From: Chitinophagaceae bacterium UBA4857
GTDB lineage: Bacteria; Bacteroidota; Bacteroidia; Chitinophagales; Chitinophagaceae
Length of the DNA: 64,000 bases
Assembly: GCA_002399735.1 (NCBI GenBank)
Contig: DHEF01000004.1
Span: forward strand, 110,010-174,009
Direction: 5' to 3'
Shown here: piece after piece, positions 7,928-18,017 of the stretch
Layout: each line of letters starts with the position of its first letter
Position numbering within the stretch: the stretch's first letter is position 1
Program-made: the position numbers and the translations under genes
The notes under the pieces: generated by a model
What the model saw: the letters and a program-made list of their open reading frames with translations, nothing else
The model's database searches: none
Told to the model about the DNA's origin: nothing

Positions 7928-9121
7928 GTGGCATTAAACCGCAATCAATACAAAGAATTATTTGAGCGTCTGTTAACCTCCAATTTATCACCGGAAGAAA
8001 CAACACTGTTGGTAAATTGGTTGGGCGATGATCAGTCTGATGAATTATCAGCCGGATTAATTGTAGAACAGCTATCGTTAGATACGCAGATGTTAGATGA
8101 GCAAACCAAAGATGCCTTGGAGCGTAGGCTTCAACGTATTTTGGAAAATATAGAAGAGGAAAAGCCGGTACGTCGTATACCGTTTTATAAAAAAGCAATT
8201 TGGCGTGCAGCAGCAGCGGTAATTATTTTGGTGGGAATGGGCATTTATTTTTTTAGTAACACCCGGCTACCCGATAATGGCCAGCAGCAGTTAACACAAA
8301 TGATACCTGCCAACCAAATTACTGGTGGACAAGATGGTGCGGTATTAACATTGATGGATGGATCGACAGTGGTATTGGATAGTTTGGGTAATGGTTTAAT
8401 TACCACTCAAAGCGGTACAAAAGTTATGTTGAAAAACGGCCAGTTGGTTTATGATGGCGATGAAACGGGAGTAGATGTTGTTGGTTACAATACCATGAGT
8501 ACACCAAAGGGTCGTCAGTTTCAAATGATATTACCCGATGGTTCTAAAGTGTGGTTAAATGCTGCATCGTCTATACGTTATCCTATTGTTTTTACCGGCA
8601 CTGACAGGTTAGTAGAAATAACAGGCGAAGCATATTTTGAAGTAGCGCATAATGCGGCCAAGCCTTTTAAAGTGAAAGTAAACGAGCAAACAGAAATAGA
8701 AGTATTGGGTACACATTTTAACGTTAATTCCTACCAAAACGAAGAAACAATTAATACAACTTTATTGGAAGGGGCAGTGCGCTTAAAATCGGCAAACGAT
8801 AAAATTGAATTAAGGCCGGGTCAACAGGCCAAGTCAACCAATACAGGAAACATTAAAGTGCTGAATAGTGTAAACACAGATAAAGTGGTGGCATGGAAAA
8901 ATGGTGTATTTGATTTTGAAGATGCATCATTGCAAGAGGTAATGCGACAATTAGAGCGCTGGTATGATATTGAAGTAGTGTATCAGGGTGACATTCCTAA
9001 ACAGGAGTTTTTTGGCAAGATGGGGAAAGACTTAAGCCTGGATGTAGTGTTGAGCGGATTGGAAAAATCGAACGTACATTTTAAAATAGAAGCCAACAGG
9101 AAGTTGGTTGTTTTGCCATAA
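7928..9121 (+). CDS. FecR-family anti-sigma factor
   Basis: A 397-residue inner-membrane protein. It has an N-terminal cytoplasmic sigma-binding part (residues 1-85), one membrane helix (RAAAAVIILVGMGIYFF, about 92-108), and a periplasmic FecR domain with the hallmark TPKGRQFQMILPDGSKVWLN, VEITGEAYFEVAHN and VLGTHFNVNSY. A C-terminal DUF4974 region (FDFEDASLQEVMRQLERWYD) follows. It starts with GTG. In characterised systems FecR relays occupancy of the partner TonB receptor to the sigma factor. Here the partners are the sigma gene upstream and the SusC gene downstream. Confidence 0.92.
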   Translation: MALNRNQYKELFERLLTSNLSPEETTLLVNWLGDDQSDELSAGLIVEQLSLDTQMLDEQTKDALERRLQRILENIEEEKPVRRIPFYKKAIWRAAAAVIILVGMGIYFFSNTRLPDNGQQQLTQMIPANQITGGQDGAVLTLMDGSTVVLDSLGNGLITTQSGTKVMLKNGQLVYDGDETGVDVVGYNTMSTPKGRQFQMILPDGSKVWLNAASSIRYPIVFTGTDRLVEITGEAYFEVAHNAAKPFKVKVNEQTEIEVLGTHFNVNSYQNEETINTTLLEGAVRLKSANDKIELRPGQQAKSTNTGNIKVLNSVNTDKVVAWKNGVFDFEDASLQEVMRQLERWYDIEVVYQGDIPKQEFFGKMGKDLSLDVVLSGLEKSNVHFKIEANRKLVVLP

Positions 9122-9182
9122 TAATTAAAAACTAAAAGCCATGATGAATTAAAAAACTAACGCAACTAATACTTAAATAAAA

Positions 9183-9208
9183 ACCGCCACGGACGGCCAT
9201 CCGGGCGG
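9183..9208. repeat. GC-rich hairpin between fecR and susC
   Basis: CCGCC and GGCGG flank GGACGGCCATCC, giving a compact self-complementary block in an AT-rich leader. It may be a leader structure or a repeat remnant. The rest of 9122-9275 shows nothing clear. Confidence 0.35.
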
Positions 9209-9275
9209 CAAAGGTTTGAGTATTACAAAAATTAAAACACTATCAATTTATTCTTAATCAAACCCAAACAAAGGT

Positions 9276-12200
9276 ATGCAAAAAATTGCTCTTTGTAATC
9301 TCAACGCTGTTGTGCTAAAGCCCTCATTGTCAATCCCTACCCATCCGTCAGGACAGGGCAGGGTTTTGCCGCAGCGACGGAGGTTACTCCCCAAAACGCT
9401 GTTAATCATGAAATTTTTTATTGTATTTATGATGGCAGGCTTGCTTAAAGTGCAGGCTAACGGTTACGCACAATCAGTAACTTTTTCCGGTAAAAATGTG
9501 GCTATAACAAAAGTGTTTAAAACCATAGAAACACAAACAGGTTATACTGTTTTTGCCAATAAAGAAGTTTTAAAAGGTATTAAACCTGTATCGGCTGCTG
9601 TACAAAATATGCCGCTACAAAATTTTTTAGCTTTTATAACCAGGGATCAACCGGTAGGGTATGAAATTCATAACCGGACGATATTTATTATTGCTAAAAA
9701 AGTAACAGTTACAACTCCCTTACCTGAAGTAAAAGAAGTGGTAACACCTGAAATAATATATGCCGAGGTAAAAGGTGTTGTTACAGCCGATGGCACCCCA
9801 TTACAAGGGGCTACTGTTGCTATAAAAGGGACAAATATTTCAACGGTAACAAATGCCGAAGGACGTTATACCATTGCTGCACTTCCGGGGCAGATATTGG
9901 TATTTACGTATGTAGGTTATAAATCGGAGGAAGTTGTTTTTAATACACAAGCAAGTATTGACATTACGTTAGAAAAACAAGTAGGAGAAGAGGAGCATGT
10001 GGTGGTAACAGCTTTGGGTATAACTAAAAAAGCAAGAAGCCTTACTTATAGCGTACAGGAAATTAAGAGCAGCGAATTGAATGCAGTTAATAATGGAAAC
10101 TTTGCAAACAGTTTAGTAGGTAAAGTTGCCGGTGCTACTATCAATTCTTCTTCCTCCGGTAATGGAGGCTCAGTACGTGTTGTTTTAAGAGGTGTAAAGT
10201 CCATTACCAATAATAATAATGCATTATTTGTGGTGGATGGTATTCCAATGTTGAATAATACGATTACCGGTCAACCCGATGATATTTTTTCAGGAGCAGG
10301 TCAAACAGGTGATATTTTAGCAAACATAAATCCCGATGATATTGAAAGCCTGTCAATATTAAGTGGCCCCTCGGCAGCAGCCTTATATGGTAGCCTGGCT
10401 GCAAATGGTGTTGTTATAATCAACACAAAAAGAGGTCAAAAAGGACGTACCAGTTTAAGTGTATCTAATACTACAGCCTTTTCTTCACCACTTATGCTAC
10501 CTAAGTTTCAAAATACCTACGGCTCAATTGAACCAGGTAGTTATTATAGTTGGGGTGAAAAGCTAACTACGCCATCTTCATACAAACCTGCAGATTTTTT
10601 TCAAACAGGAATTAATTCGAATTCGTCTGTATCATTTTCTACAGGAACTGAAAAAAACCAGACCTATATTTCATTTGGTAATGTAAGGTCAAATGGGATA
10701 GTTCCAAACAACGAATTTGGACGCATTAATTTAACTGTTCGTAATACTTCTACATTCCTGAACGATAAAATGGACTTGGATGTTAGCTTTACTGCGGGCT
10801 TGGTAAACGAACAAAATATGATGGCTCAAGGACAATATTTTAATCCTTTGGTAGCCGTTTATTTATTCCCTCCCGGCGACGATTTTAATAAGGTTAAATC
10901 TTTTGAACGTTATAATGCTTCACGTAATTTAATGACACAGTCATGGCATTATGGCGATAACGGATTGATGATGCAAAACCCTTATTGGGTAACTGAACGA
11001 AATATTTTTGCTAATAAAAAAGATCGTTATTCCGCAACGGTTAGTTTGAAATATAAATTAAACGATTGGATTAATATTTCCGGACGAGGAAAAGTAGACA
11101 GATTAAATGATAGATTAGAAAAGAAATATGCAGCCTCTACAAATATGCTTTTTGCATCTGAGTATGGTTATTATTCACTTAACTCTATCAGCAGTCAGCA
11201 AAGTTATGCAGACGTACTGGTTAATATGAATAAAAATTTTGGTTCTGATTACAGTGTCACTGCCAATATCGGTTCGTCTATTGAGGATATACGCCAGGAG
11301 CAGGATTTATACGGAGGTCGTTTATCTGGCGTGGCCAACTTATATACGTACAGTAATGTAATTAGAGCTACTGCTGATATATCACAAAGTGGTTATGTGC
11401 GTCAAAAGCAATCTGTTTTCGGAACTGCTCAAGCAGGATATAAAAACAGGTTATTCCTTGATTTATCTGCTCGTAATGACTGGGCTTCTCCTTTAGATGG
11501 GGCTAATAAAAATAACTTTTTCTATTCTTCTGTTGGGCTTTCAGCAGTGCTTACAGACTTGTTGCCTATTCGTTCTCGTACATTAAATTACCTGAAAGTA
11601 CGTCTTTCAAATGCGAGTGCCGGTAATGAACCAAGTGTATTGTTTTTAACATACCCATCCTATCCAATGGTGGGTGGCATGCCAAGAAGTAGGAGAAGAA
11701 TACCTAATCCCGACTTGAAACCCGAATTGACTAATTCATGGGAGGCTGGTCTTAATGCGGTATTATTCAATAATGCTTTAAGCATTGATGCGACTGTTTA
11801 TCATTCTCGTACTTCTAACCAATTTTTCGAGCCGCTTGTTTCTAGTGCCGATAATGTTGGTCACGAAACAATGTTTGTTAATGCAGGACGTGTAGATAAT
11901 AAAGGGATTGAAGCGACGGTTAGATACAATAAACGTTTTGGCGATGTTGAATGGACTTCTTCGTTAACATATTCTTTAAATAAAAACAAAATTATAGAGT
12001 TGTTACCTGATTGGGAAAACCCATTAACAGGAATGCAAGCTGGCTTTGACGAGTTGGATATGACAGGAACAGGTAGTTACAAAATGGTATTAAAAGAAGG
12101 CGGTACCATGGGTGATATTTATGTTAACACCCTGCGTGTTGACGAGCATGGTGCTATATATGTCGATCCGGGTTCACAAACTGTTGTAACTGAGCAAAAC

Positions 12201-12728
12201 AAGTTTATTTATGCGGGTACAAATTTGCCTAAATATAATATGGGCTGGAGTAATTCCGTAAGCTGGAAAGGTTTAAGTCTTAGTGCGTTGGTAACATTAC
12301 GTGTAGGCGGGGTAGTAGTCTCAAATACCCAGGCATTAATGGATGCGTTTGGTGTATCTAAAGCTACTGCAGATGCAAGAGAAAATGGTGGCGCCACTGT
12401 AAATGGTCGTCCTATTCCTGCTCGTGAGTATTATCAGGCAATTGGTTCAGGCGGTTCTGGTGGTATTGCTTCCATGTACACTTATAGTGCTACTAATGCA
12501 CGTTTGGCCGATTTAACATTGAGCTATAATGTTCCTCTGCCAAAATCCTTAAAATTTATTAAAGGTGCTAATGTAGCTGTTGTTGGTCGTAATCTGTTTA
12601 TGTTATACAGCGAGGCTCCTTTTGATCCGGAGTTGGCTGCTAATACACAGACTTATTTTCAGGGTATAGACTATTTCATGATGCCTAGTCTTCGCTCAGT
12701 TGGGTTTTCTGTAAAACTTAATTTCTGA
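9276..12728 (+). CDS. SusC/RagA TonB-dependent outer-membrane receptor with STN domain
   Basis: 1150 residues. The longest frame starts MQKIALCNLN. The signal peptide is MKFFIVFMMAGLLKVQANGY, beginning at codon 45 (9408), so either start is possible. Domains in order: STN (about 65-130, SVTFSGKNVAITKVFKTIET), carboxypeptidase-like regulatory domain (about 165-232), plug (about 240-370, LRGVKSITNNNNALFVVDG) and a beta-barrel ending MPSLRSVGFSVKLNF. It should import oligosaccharides across the outer membrane using TonB energy. The STN domain is the part that contacts FecR. The intergenic-looking, Pro/Arg-rich stretch between codons 25 and 40 is unusual for a signal region. Confidence 0.95.
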   Translation: MQKIALCNLNAVVLKPSLSIPTHPSGQGRVLPQRRRLLPKTLLIMKFFIVFMMAGLLKVQANGYAQSVTFSGKNVAITKVFKTIETQTGYTVFANKEVLKGIKPVSAAVQNMPLQNFLAFITRDQPVGYEIHNRTIFIIAKKVTVTTPLPEVKEVVTPEIIYAEVKGVVTADGTPLQGATVAIKGTNISTVTNAEGRYTIAALPGQILVFTYVGYKSEEVVFNTQASIDITLEKQVGEEEHVVVTALGITKKARSLTYSVQEIKSSELNAVNNGNFANSLVGKVAGATINSSSSGNGGSVRVVLRGVKSITNNNNALFVVDGIPMLNNTITGQPDDIFSGAGQTGDILANINPDDIESLSILSGPSAAALYGSLAANGVVIINTKRGQKGRTSLSVSNTTAFSSPLMLPKFQNTYGSIEPGSYYSWGEKLTTPSSYKPADFFQTGINSNSSVSFSTGTEKNQTYISFGNVRSNGIVPNNEFGRINLTVRNTSTFLNDKMDLDVSFTAGLVNEQNMMAQGQYFNPLVAVYLFPPGDDFNKVKSFERYNASRNLMTQSWHYGDNGLMMQNPYWVTERNIFANKKDRYSATVSLKYKLNDWINISGRGKVDRLNDRLEKKYAASTNMLFASEYGYYSLNSISSQQSYADVLVNMNKNFGSDYSVTANIGSSIEDIRQEQDLYGGRLSGVANLYTYSNVIRATADISQSGYVRQKQSVFGTAQAGYKNRLFLDLSARNDWASPLDGANKNNFFYSSVGLSAVLTDLLPIRSRTLNYLKVRLSNASAGNEPSVLFLTYPSYPMVGGMPRSRRRIPNPDLKPELTNSWEAGLNAVLFNNALSIDATVYHSRTSNQFFEPLVSSADNVGHETMFVNAGRVDNKGIEATVRYNKRFGDVEWTSSLTYSLNKNKIIELLPDWENPLTGMQAGFDELDMTGTGSYKMVLKEGGTMGDIYVNTLRVDEHGAIYVDPGSQTVVTEQNKFIYAGTNLPKYNMGWSNSVSWKGLSLSALVTLRVGGVVVSNTQALMDAFGVSKATADARENGGATVNGRPIPAREYYQAIGSGGSGGIASMYTYSATNARLADLTLSYNVPLPKSLKFIKGANVAVVGRNLFMLYSEAPFDPELAANTQTYFQGIDYFMMPSLRSVGFSVKLNF

Positions 12729-12749
12729 TCCTATTAACTATTTAAAATT

Positions 12750-14369
12750 ATGACTACAGCAATTTTTAAAAATATAAAACTACTGCCGGCATTAGGCTTA
12801 CTTACGGTAGCAATGGCATCGTCATGTACCAAGAAGTTTGAAGATTATAATACAAATAAACATGAAGCCACTGAAGAAATGATGGCAACTGATAACCTTA
12901 AGACAGGAGCCTTCTTTACACAAATGCAACGTAATGTGGTATTGTTTCGGGATGGAGTAAACTTATCCAGTGATTACCAGGTGGCTCAAGGTCTTACAAG
13001 TGATTTGTATTCAGGTTATATTGCGCCAACAGGTACATGGTACGGGGGCATGCATAATGGATCTTATGCTTTTATAGCAGGTTGGATTGATAAAACTTTT
13101 ACATCTGGTTTCGGCTCAGTAATGCCGGGGTGGTATTACATGGATATGTATGCTAAGGAGCAGGGTTTAAATGAAGTAGCTGCATTAGCAAAAGTGGTAA
13201 AAGTACAAGGTATGCATAGGGTGGCAGATGCTTACGGTCCTATACCTTATTTAAATTTTGGGGCTAGAGATGTGCAAAATAACTACAACGCTTTACAGGA
13301 TGTGTATAAAAAGTTTTTTGAAGAGTTAGATGAAGCAATTGATGTACTTACATTGTATGCGCAGGGTAACCCATCTGCAACATTGTTGGCTAAATACGAT
13401 TATGTGTATGGCGGCAATGTAGCTAATTGGATAAAATTTGCCAATACACTTAGGTTGCGTTTAGCCATGCGGGTTGTGTATGCAGATGCAGCTTTAGCTA
13501 AAACACAGGCTGAAAAATCTGCTGCAAATCCTTTCGGGTTTATTGCAAATGCAAATGAAAGAGCTACTATAAAACGTAGTAATGATTTGGATTACTTACA
13601 TCCTTTGTATGAAATAGCCTATACGTTTAATGCCGGTGAAGTTAGAATGAGTGCGTCCATGGATTCTTACCTGAACGGCTTTTCAGATCCTCGCAGAGCT
13701 GCTTATTTCACGCAGGCTAACGATGGTAACTACCATGGTGTGCGTTTAGGTATTGTCGCCACTAACTGGACACCTTATAGCGGTGCTGGCATCTCTAACT
13801 TAAACGTTAACCAAAATACAACAGAAGTAGTATGGACTACAGCGGCTGAGTCATATTTCCTGAGGGCCGAAGGTGCATTACGCGGGTGGAATATGGGAGG
13901 CTCTGCAGAAAGTTTTTATACGCAAGGTGTTGCCACCTCTTTTGCTGAAAATAATATTACAGCATCAGTAAGTACATACCTTGCTGACAATACGTCAACG
14001 CCAATAGCTTTTGCTGATAATAGCGGCCAGTCTGGTAACAACGCTCCTGCTCCCAGTGATGTAACTATTGCATGGGATAATGGCGATGGATTTGAACGTG
14101 CCTTGGAAAAAATTATTACACAAAAATGGATAGCCATGTACCCGGACGGACCGGAAGGATGGGCCGAGTTTAGAAGAACCGGTTATCCTAAACTACACCC
14201 GGTTGTTACAAACAATAGTAACGGAACAATTAATACGGCTACACAAATACGAAGAATTCCTTTCCCGCAATCTGAGTATAATACCAACAGAGTAAATGTA
14301 CAAACCGGTATTTCAGTTTTAGGTGGACCAGATGGTGGAGGCACTCGTTTGTGGTGGGATAAAAAATAA
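12750..14369 (+). CDS. SusD/RagB-family glycan-binding lipoprotein
   Basis: A 539-residue lipoprotein with lipobox AMASSC (Cys26) followed by TKKFEDYNTNKH, typical of the SusD-like subfamily that carries the YNxNP-type start. Further signs are KVVKVQGMHRVADAYGPIPY, the tetratricopeptide-like helices of the middle, and the C-terminal YFLRAEGALRGWNMGG and EKIITQKWIAMYPDGPEGW. SusD proteins cap the SusC barrel on the cell surface and capture the oligosaccharide. It starts 21 bases after susC and 23 bases before the GH18 gene, so it is clearly in the same operon. Confidence 0.95.
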   Translation: MTTAIFKNIKLLPALGLLTVAMASSCTKKFEDYNTNKHEATEEMMATDNLKTGAFFTQMQRNVVLFRDGVNLSSDYQVAQGLTSDLYSGYIAPTGTWYGGMHNGSYAFIAGWIDKTFTSGFGSVMPGWYYMDMYAKEQGLNEVAALAKVVKVQGMHRVADAYGPIPYLNFGARDVQNNYNALQDVYKKFFEELDEAIDVLTLYAQGNPSATLLAKYDYVYGGNVANWIKFANTLRLRLAMRVVYADAALAKTQAEKSAANPFGFIANANERATIKRSNDLDYLHPLYEIAYTFNAGEVRMSASMDSYLNGFSDPRRAAYFTQANDGNYHGVRLGIVATNWTPYSGAGISNLNVNQNTTEVVWTTAAESYFLRAEGALRGWNMGGSAESFYTQGVATSFAENNITASVSTYLADNTSTPIAFADNSGQSGNNAPAPSDVTIAWDNGDGFERALEKIITQKWIAMYPDGPEGWAEFRRTGYPKLHPVVTNNSNGTINTATQIRRIPFPQSEYNTNRVNVQTGISVLGGPDGGGTRLWWDKK

Positions 14370-14392
14370 ATAATACAATTAAAAATATTGAT

Positions 14393-15445
14393 ATGCGATC
14401 TTTTAAAAATAACATATTAATGCTTTTCGTTCTAATGGTTTCATTCACAGCCTGTGTAAAAGAAAAAGCCATAGAATTACAAAAGCCTTATACGTACGAC
14501 GAACAGTATTATGCTAATTTAAGGGCATATAAAAAAACCGATCATCAGTTAAGCTTTGGTTGGTATGCGGCATATGCCCCTATTGAAGGAGCTGGTGGTT
14601 ACAAAGACCCGGCTTCCTGGGGCGAAAGAATTATAGGAATACCGGATAGTATGGATATTGTTTCTTTATGGATGGGGATTCCAAGCAATGACCCTAATAG
14701 CCCATCGTATGCCCCAATAGCTTATGCCGATATGCATTTTGTACGTGAAAAGAAAGGAACACGCTTTGTAGTGCCAACTATCACACGTATGAACCATGTT
14801 ATTACATTACGCGATGGAACTAAATATGATTTAACCGCCAACCGTAATGACGAGGGTATTAAAGTGTATGCACAATACCTGGTTGATCAGGCTTTAGATG
14901 CGGGATTGGATGGCGTTGATCTTGACTATGAACCGGATGGTGACTGGCTGCAAGGTGATCGTTTTACCAGATTGGTAGAGCATATTGCTCAATATTTTGG
15001 TCCCAAAAGTCCTAATCCGGAAAAGTTATTAATTATTGACTTCTTCACTTTAGTGCCTCCCGTAGCAACCGGGCAATATGCCGATTATTTTATTCGTCAG
15101 GCATATTCACAAGGTACAGGAGGTATACAAACAGCAACAAATTTGCAAAACTATTACAATGCTGTTCAAAATGCCGTGCCACCATCCAAGTTCATTGTAA
15201 CCGAAAATTTTGGCGACTTTGCTGAAAATGGCGGTACACCATTTACCGAGGCAAATGGTAATACACTCTCTAGTGATGGTACCCGTATGTATTCTTTAGA
15301 AGGTATGGCACGCTGGAACCCTACGCAAGGTAAAAAAGCCGGACATGGAGCTTTCTACTTCGATCGTGATTACTATTCAAAAACAGGCGTTCCTTATTAT
15401 AATGTTCGTAGAGCTATACAAATTGTAAACCCAGCGGCTCACTAG
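14393..15445 (+). CDS. GH18 lipoprotein, probable endo-beta-N-acetylglucosaminidase
   Basis: 350 residues with a lipobox SFTAC (Cys21), so it is surface- or periplasm-anchored. The GH18 signature DGVDLDYE spans residues 173-180, with Glu180 as the expected acid and Asp178 assisting the acetamido group. Single-domain GH18 lipoproteins encoded next to SusD and DUF1735 proteins are, in other Bacteroidota, often endoglycosidases that cut the GlcNAc-GlcNAc core of N-glycans. A chitinase is less likely because no chitin-binding module or chitinase-type loop is visible. Substrate assignment is inference from context. Confidence 0.85.
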   Translation: MRSFKNNILMLFVLMVSFTACVKEKAIELQKPYTYDEQYYANLRAYKKTDHQLSFGWYAAYAPIEGAGGYKDPASWGERIIGIPDSMDIVSLWMGIPSNDPNSPSYAPIAYADMHFVREKKGTRFVVPTITRMNHVITLRDGTKYDLTANRNDEGIKVYAQYLVDQALDAGLDGVDLDYEPDGDWLQGDRFTRLVEHIAQYFGPKSPNPEKLLIIDFFTLVPPVATGQYADYFIRQAYSQGTGGIQTATNLQNYYNAVQNAVPPSKFIVTENFGDFAENGGTPFTEANGNTLSSDGTRMYSLEGMARWNPTQGKKAGHGAFYFDRDYYSKTGVPYYNVRRAIQIVNPAAH

Positions 15446-15474
15446 ATTTTTTTAAAACTATTAAATGAACTATC

Positions 15475-16737
15475 ATGAATAAAAAAATATATATCGGGCT
15501 CTTGTTACTGTCCTTTTTTACAATAGGATGTGAAAAGGCAGATTTTGGAGACCCGGTAATTTTCGTAGCCGGAACGGAAGTTTCGCCTATTGTAAAATTT
15601 ACAGTAGAGGATACACCTGCAGAGTTTAATGTTACTGCCAATACATCACACAAAACAAACGAGGATATTAATCTGGTATTTGAGTACGACCCTGCAGCCG
15701 TAGAAAAATATAATGCCGATAATAAAACAACTTATTTTGTTGCACCTCAGGAGGCGTTGGATATAACAAACCTTAACGCCGTAATAAAAGCAGGTACAGC
15801 AGCATCAACACCGGTTTCTGTAAAAGTAATATCAACCTCACCCTTGTTGGATGGTCGTAGTTACTTAATTCCATTAACTATTAAAAGTAACTCTGGTGGA
15901 AAAATGGGCGTTTTAGAGTCGTCACGTACTATCTTATTACGTATTGCCAGGGTTATAAGTTTTGCATCGGTATCTATGAACAATGCTACAAGCGCCACAT
16001 CCGGTTCTCCGGGTCAACGTGGTAGCTTTAATGGCTTTGCATTATTCGATCCGCAAAACCCGGCCAAATTGGCCAACTATACTTTGGAAATTAAAAACTT
16101 AATGTATGGTTTTAGAACAGGTGATGGCAATACCAATCCTCAACCAATTCAATACCTGGTGGCCTGGTCCGACCAGTGGGAAAATACAGCCATGGGCTTA
16201 CGTTATGGCGAATTAGGAAATCCGGGTAATTCATTGCAGGTAATTGGTAAACTGGGTGGAAAATTTGCTTATGGTTTTAATACCAATCAATGGTACACCC
16301 TTTCTTTATCGTATGATGGAAGCAAATGTATTTTATACGTGGATGGTAATCCGGCTGCAGAGTTACCAGGTTCAATGGTGTTGGATTTCTCACGCATGCA
16401 ATTTGGACAGTGCTGGGGTGGATACCATACCCGTCAGTATGTTAATGGTCGTATTGCTGAAGTAAGGGTTTGGGAACGTGCCTTAACGGCAAGTGAAATT
16501 AAGTTAAACTTATGCGGAGCCGATCCTAATGCCGATGGTTTATTAGCTTATTGGAAAATGAACGAAGGTTCTGGCCATATCTTCCGTAATTCTGCTAAAA
16601 GCGGAACAAAGTATGATATGGATTGGAGCAGGGTTTATTGGGATCCAAGTGGTGCCGGTAACGATAATCTGGTGCTGGCCAATAAATCATCATCAGTTTA
16701 CTGGGCCGATGATGCGTTAAATAGATGTAGTCAGTAA
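15475..16737 (+). CDS. DUF1735 + LamG-like lipoprotein (probable surface glycan-binding protein)
   Basis: 420 residues with a lipobox TIGC (Cys19). The N-terminal half (about 40-160) is a DUF1735/BT_3987-type beta-sandwich, seen in VEKYNADNKTTYFVAPQEAL and DGRSYLIPLTIKS. The C-terminal half resembles a LamG/concanavalin-type module: NQWYTLSLSYDGSKCILYVD, VNGRIAEVRVWERALTASEI and LLAYWKMNEGSG. It is probably a surface protein that holds glycoprotein or glycan near the GH18 enzyme. It follows GH18 by 29 bases. No catalytic residues can be named; its binding role is inferred from domain type and position. Confidence 0.88.
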   Translation: MNKKIYIGLLLLSFFTIGCEKADFGDPVIFVAGTEVSPIVKFTVEDTPAEFNVTANTSHKTNEDINLVFEYDPAAVEKYNADNKTTYFVAPQEALDITNLNAVIKAGTAASTPVSVKVISTSPLLDGRSYLIPLTIKSNSGGKMGVLESSRTILLRIARVISFASVSMNNATSATSGSPGQRGSFNGFALFDPQNPAKLANYTLEIKNLMYGFRTGDGNTNPQPIQYLVAWSDQWENTAMGLRYGELGNPGNSLQVIGKLGGKFAYGFNTNQWYTLSLSYDGSKCILYVDGNPAAELPGSMVLDFSRMQFGQCWGGYHTRQYVNGRIAEVRVWERALTASEIKLNLCGADPNADGLLAYWKMNEGSGHIFRNSAKSGTKYDMDWSRVYWDPSGAGNDNLVLANKSSSVYWADDALNRCSQ

Positions 16738-16789
16738 ACTGTCAGTAATAAAAACATTACGTTCACTGTAGTTCATTATTTATTTTTTG

Positions 16790-16920
16790 GGGGTGCCCCT
16801 CGTTCCTCGGGTCGGGCTATTCGCTACAAGTCCTCCCCCGTGTTACGCAACGCAAATGCTCGTTCCTCGCTTTGGTTGCTTACACGGGGTCCGGGCTTTA
16901 CGCTGCTATCCCTCACCCAT
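16790..16920. repeat. GC-rich palindromic insertion inside the PUL operon
   Basis: The only long gap in the PUL operon (16738-16960) holds GGGGGTGCCCCTCGTTCCTC, CGGGCTATTCGCTACAAG and a second CTCGTTCCTCG. The sequence is unlike its AT-rich neighbours and looks like a mobile palindromic repeat. Confidence 0.5.
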
Positions 16921-16960
16921 AAATCATGCAACCATCAGGTAAACTATAAAACAAAAAAAT

Positions 16961-17998
16961 ATGTTTTCAATAAAATATTTCACAGGGTGTATTATAGCAA
17001 GTGTTTTACTTGTATCATGCTCAAAAGAAGAACGGTTTGATGTTGAAGGAGACCCAACCGTAAAAATTTTTCTAAACAATGAATCTTTGGGCAATGCGCC
17101 ACAAAACTCTATTTCTTTTTCGGCCGTAAATCACCCAAACCCTTCAGGTGCCGGCGTTATAAACTTATCAACAAATATTCCGGATGTAATTAAAATTCCG
17201 GTATTTTCTACAAGAGAAGTAAGCAATACAGTAGAAGTCTCTGTAATGCACGACAATGCATTAGTGGCACAATACAATGCCGCTAACAATACTAATTATC
17301 AAGCTTTTCCTGAAGGCTTTTTAAACACCTCCAATTTAAAAGCCACAATACAACAAGGTAAATTTGTGTCGGAAGATTCTATTACAATAGTGGTAAATAA
17401 GGCCAACATTGGTGTTTTAACAGCTCCGGCTTATCTGGCACCTTTAAAATTACAAACGGTATCAAACAATGCCGGGCAAATCAGTAATAATACCGCTTTA
17501 CAAATTGCATATGTAGTAGTAAACGTAGAGCTACGCCAGATAAGATTTTTAACAGGTGCAGATGACGCCGTTGGTACTTTGGCTACCGGTAGGTCCTCCT
17601 GGGCCGTTTCATATACGCCATCACCCGATCTTAGCTCAGGTAATATCTTTGATGGATCTACAAATACCTTTGCACGTTGGGGAACTGCTGTTACCAGTCC
17701 GGTGGTAGATGTAATGATGCCTGAAAGTAAAAACATAACAGGTATACGTATTCATACTTCAACTTCATCTACTACTTCGCCCACTCAGGTTCAGGTACAG
17801 TTAAGTAATGATGGTATTAATTATGATATTATCGGTACGCCTTTAAGAGCTAATCTTACCTATCAATCAGGTTATACCTATATACATTTTTATAAAGCAA
17901 TTACGGCAAGATATGTACGCTTAATTCCAACTTATTCTACTTCTACCAATCAGCAGAATAAGCGGTTAACAGAATTTGATGTATATACTATTGATTAA
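16961..17998 (+). CDS. DUF1735 + discoidin (F5/8C)-like lipoprotein
   Basis: 345 residues. The lipobox VLLVSC places the lipidated Cys at residue 20. A DUF1735 domain (about 50-185) carries VAQYNAANNTNYQAFPEGFL and VLTAPAYLAPLKL, parallel to the previous gene. The C-terminal 140 residues look like a discoidin/F5-8 type C fold: SSGNIFDGSTNTFARWG, ITGIRIHTSTSS, QVQVQLSNDGINYD and KAITARYVRLIPTY. Such modules bind terminal or core sugars. With the LamG-type protein it forms a two-protein surface capture set. A GC-rich repeat separates it from the gene before. Confidence 0.88.
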   Translation: MFSIKYFTGCIIASVLLVSCSKEERFDVEGDPTVKIFLNNESLGNAPQNSISFSAVNHPNPSGAGVINLSTNIPDVIKIPVFSTREVSNTVEVSVMHDNALVAQYNAANNTNYQAFPEGFLNTSNLKATIQQGKFVSEDSITIVVNKANIGVLTAPAYLAPLKLQTVSNNAGQISNNTALQIAYVVVNVELRQIRFLTGADDAVGTLATGRSSWAVSYTPSPDLSSGNIFDGSTNTFARWGTAVTSPVVDVMMPESKNITGIRIHTSTSSTTSPTQVQVQLSNDGINYDIIGTPLRANLTYQSGYTYIHFYKAITARYVRLIPTYSTSTNQQNKRLTEFDVYTID

Positions 17999-18017
17999 AT
18001 AAGAAGATGCGAAAACA

